Both the position numbers and the translations under genes were made by a program. Positions 1 to 12,610 of a stretch of DNA of 64,000 nucleotides are shown here, piece after piece (within the stretch, counting starts at the first letter, position 1; every line of letters starts with the position of its first letter). Under the pieces are notes generated by a model, which did no database searches, was not told where the DNA came from, and saw only the letters and a list, made by a program, of their open reading frames with translations. Origin of the DNA: Climacium dendroides (taxonomy: Eukaryota; Streptophyta; Bryopsida; Hypnales; Climaciaceae). The stretch is from positions 12,090,001 to 12,154,000 of the forward strand of contig OX467092.1 in NCBI GenBank assembly GCA_950106755.1, written 5' to 3'.

Positions 1-1937
1 CAAAATTGGCGGCGACTACAAGATGTTCTTCAATTCTTTCATTGCCAAATCTTGCTCATGTTTCCAAACAAACTTGTTCTTTTTTCTCAATAGCTTATAA
101 AGGGCTTCTGATATATGAGCAAAATGTGGAATCCAAATCTGATAAAAGACACATGCTCCTAGAAACCTCCTTACTTTAGTAGTATTGCTAAAAGCCTTCA
201 TCTTGCCAATAGCATCTACTTTCTCAGGATTAGGTTTCCTCCCATACCATCCACATTGGTGTCCAACAACCAAAATCTCATTAGTTCCAAATCTAGATTT
301 TTCAATAGAAAGAGTTAGATTCACCTCTTCTATTCTGCTCAAGATGTTGTCTACATCTCTAATGTGCTCACTCACAAATGTTCTACACCCATCATTTTGA
401 ATACTACAATCTCTGTTTGCCTCTTCACATCCTTTAATAGGAATGTCATCTATAAACGGTATAGTTTTGTGTGGTACAAACTCCTTCAAAATTTGATTCA
501 TAGCATTCTGCATATGTGCTACCGAATTGGTAGCACCTTGAGGCAATGTACACATTCTAACCAACCCAAGTGGAGTTTTCATAGTTGTCAAATCCCTACT
601 CTCAAATGCAAGTTGGAATTGATCATAACCCGAATACAAATCTCCAATAGAGTAAATAGCATGCCCCGCAAACGCTTCTGCTACTTCATCAACAATAGGC
701 CCCGATCCTTTGTTTCGTATGGTTACCTTGTTAGCTGGCTGCATATCTTGCATAAATCGCAATGCTCCAGACTTTTTAGGCACAGTAAACCATCGATTAG
801 AATATGGAGCCATCGAAGGCTCCAGTATCCCCATGCGCACCTTCTCTTTCAATAATTCAATCAACTTGGGGAGCAAAGCTCGTGGAACCGGTATAGGTTT
901 CAAATCCCATGGCACATGCGGAACTGTGAATATAACCATTGGTGCTACCACATTTGGATGCACACATCCGATCTCATCTGATGAAGAAGCAAATGCCTTT
1001 CCATGAGTAGAAAACATGTCTCGAAATTTCTTTCTCTCCAACTCCAATAAAAATCCATCTCCTCCAATCTTGAGACTTGCTAATGTTTCTTCTGTAAATA
1101 CATGACCAATCTTCTTCAAACCTCTAAGACTTGGCTCCTTCTCCGCTTGTCTAATATGCTTATCAATATCCGATGGTAATTGTATCGCTACTGGCTTCAC
1201 CTTCTTCGCCACTGTTTTGTACTTTGTATATACAGCAACTTCCTTTCTCAATCCATAGCTCCCACATTCATCAAATAATGACATCGCCTTGAAGATTTCA
1301 TCATATAATGTTTGCGAATGTATGCTGATCACAATGTCAATAGTATCATCCTCCATTCCATACATTTTCAACGTCTTCAAAAATTGCATTACATTATCCG
1401 TCATACCTTTCTCTTCATAGACTCCATGAATGCTTTCTTCGTCCAAAAGTAAGTTCATACTCCTCAAATTATTCTCCATTTTTCTCACAACCTTTTTATA
1501 TACACGGTCTAAATCTCCAACACACACAAACCGCACAAACCCACACTCTGTCATACCCAAAATTCCACTCTCAATAGTATGTACACCGGGGAATTTTAGA
1601 CTTCTAGATTCATGTGCACCCGCGAACCCCCATACTCCGCGCGTGCTCTCTAGAAATCCTCAAAGTCATGAGAGCAAAATTTCAGTGGCCCTTCTCTGAG
1701 TTGAAGTCGATGCCTTTCATTCTCAGGCTTCACTGTCAAGAATTGAACAGACTTTTTATCATCAAGACTTCGAATTCGTGCATAATGAGAACCATCATCC
1801 AATACTTTGGTTTCCATTCTTGAGGCGGTAATATATGGTTGGCCTAGTATAACTGGATATGCTCCTTGATTTGATACAAAGAAATTCTGCTCCACTTCCA
1901 CATCTCCAATCTTAGCACAAATTGACGGACAAGCTCC
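1..1937 (-). mobile_element. Ty3/gypsy-type LTR retrotransposon fragment (protease and reverse transcriptase)
   Basis: Minus-strand pol fragment of a Ty3/gypsy-like element. From about 1925 down to 1650 lies a retropepsin-type segment (motif GAYPVILGQPYI followed by METKVLDDGSHYARIRS), which this element group carries just before reverse transcriptase. From 1560 down to the window edge lies reverse transcriptase, with fingers/palm motif WFTVPKKSGALRFMQD, the first catalytic Asp in GDLYSGYDQF, the LPQGATNS block and a FIDDIP catalytic box (FIDD in place of the common Y/FxDD). It then runs into the connection toward RNase H, which is cut by the window edge. Protease and RT are in different frames, separated by a TAG at 1650-1652, so the element is decayed. 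No gag, LTR or primer-binding site is visible on the right; the similarity ends near 1925-1940, where a host exon begins. Family assignment is from motifs, not from a search. Confidence 0.85.
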
Positions 1938-3128
1938 GATGAGAAAAAGGCACGTGTGCTGGTCCATGTGGACTACGAATCCGACAACAGCGAGCATGAA
2001 GTTTACAGAAGCCAGTCCACTCGGGTACGTGTTGCACTTGGCATTCGGAATCACTTGTACTTGGTCCTTCGGTGTTTATGATATCGAAGTGCTATGGTTT
2101 TGGAAACTTTGGACCGGAATTGGCTCGTGCATCGTCTGCTGGAGGCTGAGGACTCTGTAAAATTCATGGTTTTCTCTTTTGTCGTCGTGGGCGTCGGTTT
2201 CAGCCATGCGGCAGCCGAATGAGTTAAATTACATGATTTTTATTTAATCTAACCTCTGTGTGTTGATTTGGTTGGTTGGCAGGTGTCGAAGCATAGATAT
2301 ACTTCCCACACTGCCAAGATAGAACCCAGCCCAGAGGAAGAGGGAAGCCCGGAGCCCGCAGAGACGAAAAACACGGATGCTGTGGCGGCTCCGAGGAGAG
2401 AGGGATTGAGGCCGCGGCAGGGAATAAGGCCTCCGAGGCTAGAGCTTTCGTCTCAGGACTATGAAGATGACGATCAGAACTCATCGGACAGGGAAATGGG
2501 GATGAAAGGTAACACAGATCCAGTTACCGCGAAACACACTAGGCACATGTCTGATTTTATTGGGAATGCTCCTAAGCTGAAATGGGACTGGAGATTGTAG
2601 CATAGACGCTGATTGTGTGGACGGGCTCCGTGTGCAACTTAGAATAATGCAACGGAGTCGTTCATTTTACGTGATTCGATATTCGAGGAAAGGATACTTG
2701 GCGTGTTAAATATCCGCCGTTTCTAAATGCTAGCCACCTCCATCCCTCAGTGCGGGCTGGTTGAAGAGTTGGGAAAACGCAATGGTATGCGTTTAGTTAG
2801 ACATCCGCTCGACTGGGTTCTGTTAAATGTGACTCTAAGATTCTAAGTGGGTCTGGCGATTGAATTGTTCGTATACTGTACAGGAAATATAGCTTGTGAG
2901 AAGTTTGAGGGGTGGCTTTGCGGTTGGGATGGAATTTTAGGTTTACAATGTTGCGGTCGGGTCCTCAGTCCATTCCACAGCCGCAACCTGTTCTAGTTCA
3001 TGGAACTCCGATATTGATCCTGAGTTCATAATGCTACACTTCAGGTGACGTGGTTGAAACGGGTTTTGCTTGAGTGTTTCGTCTTGGTATATGCAGGTGG
3101 CGAGGAGGAAGAGGAAGAGGAAGAAGAG

Positions 3129-3160
<32 letters not shown>

Positions 3161-6100
3161 AGAGGAGGGGGAAGAGGGAGAGGAGCGGGATGGTCGCCGT
3201 CGCTATGCCCTGCGAAACCGCACCGGAGTTCAGCGGTTTTCTCCGCGAAAGGAAGAGAGGACGACGGCAAGAGCTCGATCCCCTCGAAAGATGTTTCACG
3301 GAGGTTTGTTCGATCTGGAACTTTAGGCAAGCGTATGAACGGGGCAGTAGTCACATTGGTTGTGGTCATGGATTCGTTGTCCGAGTGGGTGGCGCATTGT
3401 CACTAGTCTTGAGTTTAAGAATGTTTGCACAGCTAAGAATTCCCGGATTGCAATAGCTGTGGAGGTGCAGATTACTACTTTCGCGATGTGCCTGCTTTCA
3501 ACTAATTCGGTTTGGTCAAACTCAAGACTGAGCATTGCTTGGTTTCTGGGACTTGGACTGGTAGGTATTGAACTATGCACTGAGTTGTAGGGGATCTCCA
3601 AGCAGGATGGGCTTGCAATCGGGCCCAAGGCATGCGGGCCTGGGCGTACTTTTGGGGGGCTCTGGACTTGTATAGGAACAGGCTTAGTCTTGCTGTGAAT
3701 ATTACTGTGCCTTGTGATCATGATTAGGCACAGCGTGTCGAAGGTTAGCTGGGTCGTTTGGAAGGCTTTGTTTTTAGACATGCGGGTGGCAAGAAGTGGA
3801 TATATAGTTTGAGCCTTGCGAGGTCTTCCTGACGGTTGGAATTGGTGGTTCAGGGAGTAGCGCAAAGCGTGGTCGGGAAGGTCGTCGGTCAGGAAGCAGG
3901 TCATACAAAAGACATCGTTCGGCGAGAGCCGACGATTCGGACGACTCTCTGCTTGTGGACGAGCAGGACCAAGGTGCGGCTCCGTGGTTGCGGATGGGTC
4001 GGGGTTCCAGTCATCCGTGGTTACCTCCGGGTCTGGAGGCGCCTGGTATGAGCAATTTGGGCATGGCCGCGAGCGGTTGGGGTCAACCCGGGAACCATTG
4101 GGCTTCCAGCACGCCTGGTATTGAGCTGATCTGAAATCTGTTACTTTGTGATGAGATTCAGGGTGCATTGTAAGATGACGATGACTTGTTTCGCGATTAG
4201 AACTGTCTTCGTCCGCAAGACAGTTGGGACGCGTGAGCCGGATACGGTACACCGCTGCTCAGCAGATTCCGAAGTTAACAGCAGCCATTTTCCGTTTCCT
4301 AGATTCCACGTGTTCGTGTTCGTGATTTTCTGGTTCATTCGTTTGCTTGAATTTCTTTGGGTTGCCGTCAGTTGGGATTGCTAACGAACAGAATGCGTAT
4401 TTGTGGCGATGAACGTGGGAGAAGGTGGTGCGCAAACAGCCGGCCCGAGCTCGAAAGGAGGTGCTGATATTCAGCCCGTGCAGGTGGATGACACGGTTGG
4501 CTTCGATCAGATCGGGGGTTTGGCCCACTACATCGATCAGCTGAAGGAGATGGTGTTCTTTCCGTTGCTGTATCCGGATTTCTTTGCCAAGTATCATATC
4601 ACCCCCCCTCGAGGGGTTCTCCTTTCCGGTCCCCCGGGCACGGGCAAGACCTTGATTGCTCGTGCCATGGCCAGTGCAGCATCGAGGGCGGGTCAGAAAG
4701 TGAACTTCTACATGCGGAAGGGAGCGGACGTGCTTTCCAAGTAAATTTGCTTGCCGCGGTCTCCTGGTTAGGGGTGTGGATGTTTTTGGTCGTGTGGCAC
4801 AGGTGGTAGAGAACTTTGGTGTGCATTTGTGTACGGGTATTTGATCGTCGTGGTTGCCTATTGTTATTTGCAGGTGGGTGTGAGAGGCTGAGAGGCAGCT
4901 TCGTATGCTTTTCGAGGAAGCGCAGCGATGCCAGCCTTCGATCATTTTTTTCGACGAAATCGATGGTTTGGCTCCTGTGCGTTCCAGCAAGCAAGAGCAA
5001 ATCCACAATTCAATCGTGTCGACTCTTCTGGCGCTGATGGATGGTCTGGATTCCCGCGGTCAAGTGGTGGTGATCGGTGCCACGAACAGGATCGACGCCA
5101 TCGACGGAGCCCTGCGTCGACCTGGGCGTTTTGACCGAGAGCTGATATTGAACCACCCGACATTCGAGGCTCGAGTGGAGATCCTGGACATCCACACTCG
5201 AAAATGGCAGAAGCCTCCGTCTGAGGAGTTGCGTCGCGAGCTTGCAGCGTCGTGTGTGGGCTACTGTGGAGCCGATTTGAAGGCTCTTTGTACGGAGGCG
5301 GCTATTCGAGCTTTCCGGAGAAAGTTTCCTCAAGTTTACAGGTTGGTACCGTTTCGAGGACAAAGCTTCGTTTTGGGTCAGTTTGCAGGCGTCCTGCGTC
5401 CGTTGCACATGATCTCTACTGTCAGGTGTTGCCAGTTTGCACCGTTTGTCTGTCGTGAATGTCAGTTGGCAGGGTCTTTGGAGGTGTTTGACTATGTTGG
5501 AGGCGTTAGGGTAGGTCTTTTTGTGGCCTTGGAAGTTGGTTATGGTGGGGATGTGATTGGTTTTATGTAATGAGTGTTGAAGCATGCCGACTTGAGTGGG
5601 TCGATGATCTGTTCAGGAGCGACGAACAGTTCGTGATTGATGTGGAGTCTGTGGATGTGGAGAGACGGCACTTTTTGGAAGCAGTATCTGCCATTACACC
5701 CGCATCTCATCGCGGGGCCGTGACTTATGCGAGGCCTTTCTCTTCTGTGATCGCTCCGTGTCTGGAAGGGCATCTTCAAGCGATCATGAAGAAACTGTCT
5801 GACATCTTTCCAGTGACGAACCGGGATATTTCCAGCAGTGCCCAGTCCGACAGCGAGGAGGACGAAAGTCCGGAGCAGCTGGCCCGGCTATTTGGGTTGG
5901 GATCCGGTGCCCCTTTGGTTTACAGACCCAAGTTCCTTCTGTGCGGGACAGAAGGAGCTGGCTTGGTACGTTAGACAATAACCTGATTTGTTCATTTCGT
6001 TAGGAACCTGGTCTGGTTGTTTGTATACTTGTCAGAAAGATGTCGTATGTGTAGTTTTTAGTAGGCTCCTGCTGAGACTGGTGCTGTTTAAAGACATCAT

Positions 6101-9100
6101 TGATTTCCATTGGTTCTCTATGGCTTTGGTGTGTCTATCATCTTGTAGTTCGCGGGTCTGATGATTGTGGTATTCTTGGATTCCGTTTAGTCTGGCGTAC
6201 TATTGAATTCAGGAAATGGAGGTGCCAGGTCGAACGTATTGAGATTGGTTTTGGGAACAGGACCACGTTGGACCGGCGGTGCTGCACGAGTTGGAGCGGT
6301 TCCCGGTTCATTCGTTAGGTCTGCCGTCGCTTTTGTCGGACCCCAGCGCGAAGAGCCCCGAAGAAGCCTTGGTTCATATCTTTGGAGAGGCCCGTAGAAA
6401 CACACCCTCGATACTTTACTTGCCTCAGCTTCATCTTTGGTGGGACACGGTACGTGTGGCGTTTTTTTGTTGTCCGTTGGAATGGTGATGTTGTTAGTCG
6501 TCGATGTTGTATTTCGGTACGTGCTGCTTACGGATGGATGCATCTGAGGTTGTGTCTCTGGAGGTGGTGTTTACCCTATTAATGAAGTGCGTGAGTCGGT
6601 GGCATTCCATTTTTCTGGGTCTCGCGTTTATTTGTTACTTGGGAAATAATCTTTCGAGTGCCTTGTTTGCTTGCAATTTAGGATCTCAAGTTGTCCACTT
6701 TGGTTACTGTGGGGAGGTTCGGTAGAATTGGTGGCAGGGATGGTTGCAGTAGAGTTGGTTTTGGTGCAGGGTTTTACACAGGTTTGATTGATTGGAGAGT
6801 TTGTGGATTTTCGGTTGCATTCGTTGACCTTCCTTCCTGGAATTTAACAGGCTCATATCCAGCTGCGAGCTGTACTGAAGATGCTGTTGGGTGACCTGCC
6901 TTCCGACCTTCCCGTTCTATTTCTTGGAACTGCTTGTGTGAGTGCCAAGGACCTGGATGAGGACATACTTTCGTTATTCGGCCACAACTGGTGAGTATAC
7001 GAGAACGTTGCTTAATTTGGAGTCTGCAGTACAACATTCTTTACCTGGGCGTCTATTTATTCGGATGTAATTGACATGGCTAATGTCGAATGTTTTGATG
7101 CTCTTTAAGCGAGCGCTGGTTGTGCTTAGTTGTTGTTCTCCTGGCTCAACCCCGCCTGGCGATTCTGCAAATTTGAGAACTGTCCTACCAACGCTTGTTT
7201 TGGTGGTTTGACGCAGTTACGAAGTGCGGTTACCGAGCACAGATGTGCGGTCGAAATTCTTTTCGCAGCTGGTGGATGCGGCAGTTTCTGTTCCTCGGCG
7301 GCGGGCCGTGAGTCGGAATAAGCAGAAGGAGGTTCTTCCTGAGCTCCCGAAGGCACCTAAGGTGGTGAAAGGACCCAGCGAGGCCGAATTACGAGAGCGG
7401 GCGGAAGTGGAGGAAAACCAGCTGAGGCGCTTGCGGATGTGCTTCCGCGATATCTGCAATAGGTAGAGTCCACATTCCTGTACCCTTGTAGGTCCCTGTG
7501 CTGAGTGGTGTTAGTGGTAGGGAAGGGCACTTGCATTGAGAGAACTCTCCTTTCACAGCGCTACTCTTTCATGAGTATATGGTTCCTTTTACTACATTAG
7601 TTATTAGACAGCTTAGTACTAGGCTGTGTGTATTTGTGGCCTTCTGACGGTTTGGGAGTTGCGTTTGTTGCTGGGTGGAATTGTGGACACAGGCTTTTAT
7701 GCGAGAGACGGTTCAGCATCTTCCACTATCCAGTCCTGGATGACGAGGCTCCTGACTATCGGAATGTAGTGCACAATCCGATGGATGTGGCGACGTTGCT
7801 GCAACGTGTGGATAGTGGACATTACTTGACGAAAAAGTCTTTCCTGGCAGACGTGGACTTAATCCCTGCTAATGCCCAGGTAGGTTCTTTTTTGGCGACA
7901 GCGTTGTGGTATGACATGTTGAGCATGTTGATTTGGAAGTGTGGGGTTTCCTTCCCGGTGATTTTTGACATGTTGGGACATTGCAAGGCACGAAGGATAA
8001 CTATGGCGATTGATTGAGGGTTTTGGTATGCTTTGTGGCTTTCAATGTTGAGGAGAAGTTGTGCCGTTTTACAGGAGTATAATGGGGATGATTACCAAGG
8101 AGGTCGAATTGTCAGCAAAGCATGTGCACTGCGCGACGCGGTACGTGGGATGTTTGAACTCTCGTCTGTTCGTTGATTGTTCTAGAGTGCTTTGTTGGGA
8201 AGTGATCAAACTTGTAAGCGGTTGAGCGACGGTGCCGTTTTTGGAATGAGTATTGGCTTGTTGATATTCCGACACTACCTTGCGGAGATCTTCGAAGAGT
8301 TTTATCTGGGTTGTGGAGTCTTGTTCGCGCAATGTAGGTAGGAGTTTTCGGCAGGGTTTCGAAATTTCCATTGTAGGGTTATTTTCTGCTGCAATGTGTG
8401 AGTTGTCGAAATCTCGGCTATTATGGTTTTCGGTTCCGCAGTTTGGCTGTCAGTGTGTTAGTCCCCTTGTGGTTCTGTGCTTGTGGATTCGCATTTGTTC
8501 TTTGGAGGTTTTGACTAATTTCTTGACATTATGAAGTGCTGTTGACGTCCAATGTAGTCGTCGCGTAGTGATGGCAATTGCAGAACTGACGCTGGTAATG
8601 TTTGTATCGAACAGGTGCTTGGCATGGCATCCACAATAGACCCCGCATTAGTAAAGATTTGTGATGAGATAGCTGTGCGTGGTGGCCCAACGCGGCTCGC
8701 TGGAGTTCCCAGCGGCGTGTTAGTTCCGGTGGCTGCTCCTCCAGTTGTTCGAGCCAGCGCCAGGCTGCGTGGATTTCAGCCAGAAGTTGATGCTTTGAAG
8801 ACTTTTGTTCGGCGCACCCGGAGGAGCAGCGAGGGGCTCCTTCCTGGTACGAAGGGTTTGGGTAATGTTTAATGCGGAAGATGTGGTTGGTTTGCATAGG
8901 AGTGTCGTTTTTGGATTGGTGGATTAGAGGGAAGTTTGTTTGAACGGTGAAGTCGTTTATGCTTCAGGAGTTTGTGACTGGGTTTTGGAAATGCCGACCT
9001 GCGATAGTGTGTGGGATGTTTCCCGTTAACTGGCGAGTCTTTGGCGTGGTTCAATGTTGTTTGTTAGGACCGTGTTTGTTGCGCGCGCTTATACCTTTGG

Positions 9101-9617
9101 TTGTGTCTGTGCTTGGCCGACAGGTGAAGGAACAAATGGGAACTGCTCGGATGAGGCCGTTGATCGTGATGCATCAGAGGAGCTGCAAACGGAAGGTGCG
9201 GAGATGGTTGTTGACAGGCAGTCTTTACCAGATCCAGGAGCATGCGATGATGTACGACCCGATACCATAGACGAGCAGAATGGTAACGGTGGCTTAGTGA
9301 CAGTGGAGAGAAACAATGATAGTGGAGAACCTTCCAAAGATCAACAGAATATGTCCCGTGAACCCTCGAACGAACGGGAAGATGGTCGTGACGATTCGTT
9401 GGATAAGGAAGCAGAAGTTTTAAAATCCCTGAAGCCGAGAATCGATGCTGTGAAACAGAAGCTTGTCCAGTGTACAGATAGATTTGGAGTGTACCAACTG
9501 GAGATGCTGCATGCTAACATTTGCAGGCTACTCCAGCACGTTCATGGCGATTCCTGCACATCAAGGTTGGCTTCGCTAGAGGAATTCATTGCCGAAGAAT
9601 CAAACTTGGCATGCTAG
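1927..9617 (+). CDS. BRAT1: ATAD2/BRAT1-like AAA+ ATPase with bromodomain (interrupted by an in-frame TGA)
   Basis: Chromatin-bound AAA ATPase of the Yta7/ATAD2 family; the Arabidopsis relative BRAT1 is a nuclear bromodomain ATPase. Exons deduced from GT..AG sites and frame: about 1927-2024, 2283-2508, 3097-3303, 3854-4117, 4392-4740, 4874-5341, 5617-5965, 6261-6449, 6851-6990, 7217-7462, 7693-7879, 8075-8140, 8615-8846, 9124-9617. Those from 2283 on total 3417 nt, an exact multiple of three (1138 codons plus stop; family about 1200). Order: basic/acidic N-terminus with APRREGLRPR and a long Glu run (about 3100-3185), RRYALRNR, DDSDDSLLVDE; first AAA domain with Walker A GPPGTGKT (4628-4651), Walker B FFDEIDG, RRPGRFDRE arginine finger; degenerate second AAA (GTEGAGLDH replaces the P-loop); bromodomain with NPMD and acetyl-lysine Asn in EYNGDD. 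Oddity: codon 4881-4883 is TGA where the family has Gly in WVGEAERQ. The start codon is missing; a retrotransposon abuts the first exon. Confidence 0.88.
4881..4883 (+). other. In-frame TGA in the first AAA domain of the ATAD2-like gene
   Basis: The exon starting at 4874 joins the previous exon (ending 4740 with AA) to read K-W-V-stop-E-A-E-R-Q-L. Family members read W-V-G-E-A-E-R-Q-L, so one base (GGA to TGA) creates the stop. The three next AG sites downstream leave the frame or hit the same TGA, so no simple alternative acceptor removes it. Confidence 0.85.
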
Positions 9618-11040
9618 CATTTCAACAGGGAATGGGACGACCATGCTGATCTATCCAGAGCGTTTTCATGTCTATATTATGGAGAGAGCAATATGGGGCC
9701 ACGGGTCGTGAAATGTCTAATCAGGCAGGACCTGCAGTTCTGATCTGATAGTGAGTGTGGGAACTCCTGAACCGTATCGCAGAACGCCTGAGGTTTATCC
9801 GGCAGGTGGTGAGATATTAACCAAAACTGGACCATCGCCAAATAGGAATTCGATGGCGGTGGGTATTTTTTTTGCATGGGGCAAATTCGGAAACCACTTG
9901 GAACCAGTAATTTCAGATCGACAAATTCATGCAGTGGGGTTTGTTGAGTTTTGGAGCAGAGACGATATGCTGGGAGGTGGTGTGGCGAGGTATTCAGGGG
10001 AAATTAGTGCTAGTGTAAGCAAAACAAGCATTCACTTGGTGGCATGGAGTAGAAGTTCACCAAGTATGCTGCAGTGATAGAAGGTTATCTGAATCTGGAA
10101 AATGTGAAATGTTCCTTCTGATGATCTGCAGAATTTTGAGTTACTGGTAAAATTTCCGTGTCTTGGTCTTGTTGACGTTGACCCCGTCTGTGGCAGTGGG
10201 CCCTTCGGGCAGAGTTGCTAATTTAAGGGGTGAATTGCATCTTGTTTATTTGCACAGGCGTACTTTCCCTTCAATGTGGCTTGAAATGCCAAGTTTTTTT
10301 TTTTGTTTAGTGAGTGTTTTGCTATGGGAACAGAGTGTTTAATGTTTCTAGGCTTGTGTGATGGTTTTGGATTCATATGGTTGCAAGGAGTTTGAATTGC
10401 TGAAAATCACTGCAATGTGCAATATGAACTTCAGAGACTTTATTTGGTTTATTTTTGTGATGCCACTTGCTGTACAGTCAAGTCCAGCTGGATTACGAAT
10501 TTTTTTAGTCAGTTTTCACTAGAAAATTCAGCAGCACTATCGTGCTCAAAAATAAACTGATTTTGTAGCGTGCTAAAAAATGAACTGATTTTCAAACTGC
10601 AAATTGTGTTGGGATTGCAATGAGGTGCACTTCAACTTCATCGTAAGTGGAAAATGAACAATTTAAAATTATACAACAATTTGGATTCCTTTTATATACT
10701 ATCTACCCTTTCATAGAGAAATTTTGGAGGATAGTCAAAGATTTTTAGCATTTGGGTGAAGAACAAGCAAGAAATTATACAAGAAATTCAAGTGGTATGG
10801 GAATAAGTATCTCTAAAGCATGTGTGAAGGTTCATTTCTTATATGTACCATTGAATACAAGTTGTAATTTTCACAAATGTTGGCAACACTAGATAGTACA
10901 TAGTATATAGAAAACATTAAACTTTTTGTATGATTTTCAATTACATATGTGTTTTTGTAATAGTGATAAAATAGACTTTAGTGCAATTCCAATGCAATTC
11001 CAATTTTGAAATTTTGTTCATTTTTTAGTACACATGGCGT
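9618..11040. other. 3' flank of the ATAD2-like gene, no gene seen
   Basis: This probably holds the 3' UTR, followed by increasingly AT-rich sequence. An open stretch at 9751-10077 has no recognisable motif and looks like chance. Confidence 0.5.
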
Positions 11041-11190
11041 CCCAAAGTTCTCCTAATCTCTAAAAGATCCAAAAATTTATAATTCAGTTTGATTTGACTA
11101 TACAATACCCTTGCATTCCAAAGTTCTTCTAATCTCAACAGGATCCAAAAATTTGTAATTCAATTTGATCTAACTATACAATACCTTTGC
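11041..11190 (+). repeat. Two-copy tandem repeat, unit about 75 bp
   Basis: A unit beginning CCAAAGTTCTCCTAATCTC and ending TATACAATACC(C/T)TTGCAT occurs twice in a row with a few substitutions. It leads directly into the foldback region that follows. Confidence 0.7.
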
Positions 11191-12075
11191 ATAATGACAC
11201 GGAAATCCACTCTAACTTGCAATTCAAAAGAACTTTGCATCTTATACAAAATAATTGGTATTCTTTTAACTAACTTGCAATTCAAAAGAACTTTGCATCT
11301 TATACAAAATAATTGGTATTTTTTTAATATAACGATTATTCATTTCTTGTGCAATTCCAATCAAGTATACCAAATTTGTTTCAAAAAGCAAAACTACATT
11401 TTTGGTGAATTGTTTCATTTAAAATTCATGATTTTACATTGTAATTGATTGAAAAACATTGGTGAATTTTTTTTTAATTTGATTGCATAAATGTGTAGGA
11501 ATCTTTTACACGCACATCTTTCATATGAAAAAACACCCCATAAGTAATAAAAATATGATCTTTGAAGAATTTAATGTGAGGTTTTATATGAGTAAACTTT
11601 GTAAAATAGATATCTCTATCATTCAACTAGATTTTGCTATTTCACTTGCATTTTACAACTACTTGTGTACATTTAAGCATGATGGTACAATTATTTTACC
11701 AAAATCTTATTAACTTATGGAGATATTTAATTTACAAAATTTATTCATATGAAACCTCACATTAAACTTTTCATAAATCATATTTTTATTACTTACTAGT
11801 GTTTTTTCATTTGAAAAAAGATTCATGTAGAAGATTCCTACATATCTATGCAAGTGAATTAAAAAAAATTCATTGATGTTTTTCAATCAACTATCTTGTA
11901 AAACCAAGAATTTTAAATGAAAAAAGTGCACCCAAAATGGAGTTTTGCTTGTTTGAAACTGATTTGGTATGCTTGATTGGAGTTGTGCAGGAATTGAATA
12001 ATGGTTCAATGTAAAAAGAAAAACAACAATTACTTCTTATAATAAGCAAAGTTCTTTTGGAATGACAATAGGGGC
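11191..12075. repeat. Large imperfect inverted repeat (foldback element)
   Basis: The left arm (about 11200-11590) and right arm (about 11735-12070) are imperfect reverse complements around a centre near 11660. Paired blocks include TTCAAAAGAACTTTGC with GCAAAGTTCTTTTGGAA, CAAGTATACCAAATTTG with its complement near 11960, and CATATGAAAAAACAC with its complement near 11800. The left arm also holds a 60-bp direct duplication (11211-11266 and 11273-11320). No transposase is seen; it is a non-autonomous foldback or MITE-like element. Confidence 0.7.
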
Positions 12076-12431
12076 AGTGATCCCAGAATGAGTTCAGGGT
12101 AATCAGCCAAATGTACATTTTTTGAAGATTTTTTTTGAATTTACACTGAGGGCATGAAAAAAATTAAGTAGAAACTGAGCGAAATTTAGCCTAGAAGAAG
12201 TTTTGGGATTGCTGAAGTGGATTTCGGTATCATTATGGAAGGGTACTGTACAGCATGTGGCATCACAGAAATAAACCAAACAAAATTCTTTGAAGGTAAA
12301 ATTGCACATTCAGTTGCAGTGATCTTCACTCAGCAATTCAAACTCCATGCATTCCAACCTGATATGAATCCAAAACCATCACAAGCCTGGAAACATTGAA
12401 CACTCCATTCCCATAGCAAAACACACACAAA

Positions 12432-12610
12432 ACACATCCCAAAATGGAGTTTTGCTTTCTTGAACATTTGGTATGCTTGATTGGAATTGCACATGAATTG
12501 ATTATTCATTATGCCAAAAGAAAAAATACCAATTATGTAGTATATTTTATAGTATGCCAAATTCTTCTGAATGGCAAGTGTGGATTTCAATCTGTGTCAT
12601 GCAACAGTAC
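12432..12610 (-). repeat. Third partial copy of the foldback-arm sequence
   Basis: The stretch starting AAAATGGAGTTTTGC, with GGTATGCTTGATTGGA and a degraded CAAATTCTTCTGAATGG, matches the right arm near 11935-12070. It ends near a small inverted pair (GGGTACTGTACAGCA at about 12241 and its complement near 12605). Confidence 0.6.

Noticed and set aside
3034..3369. Minus-strand Leu/Pro-rich frames opposite the acidic tract
   Set aside because: Antisense of the Glu-run exon of the ATAD2-like gene; no support of their own.
9751..10077. Possible small gene after the ATAD2-like gene
   Set aside because: No motif, no splice context; most likely 3' UTR sequence.
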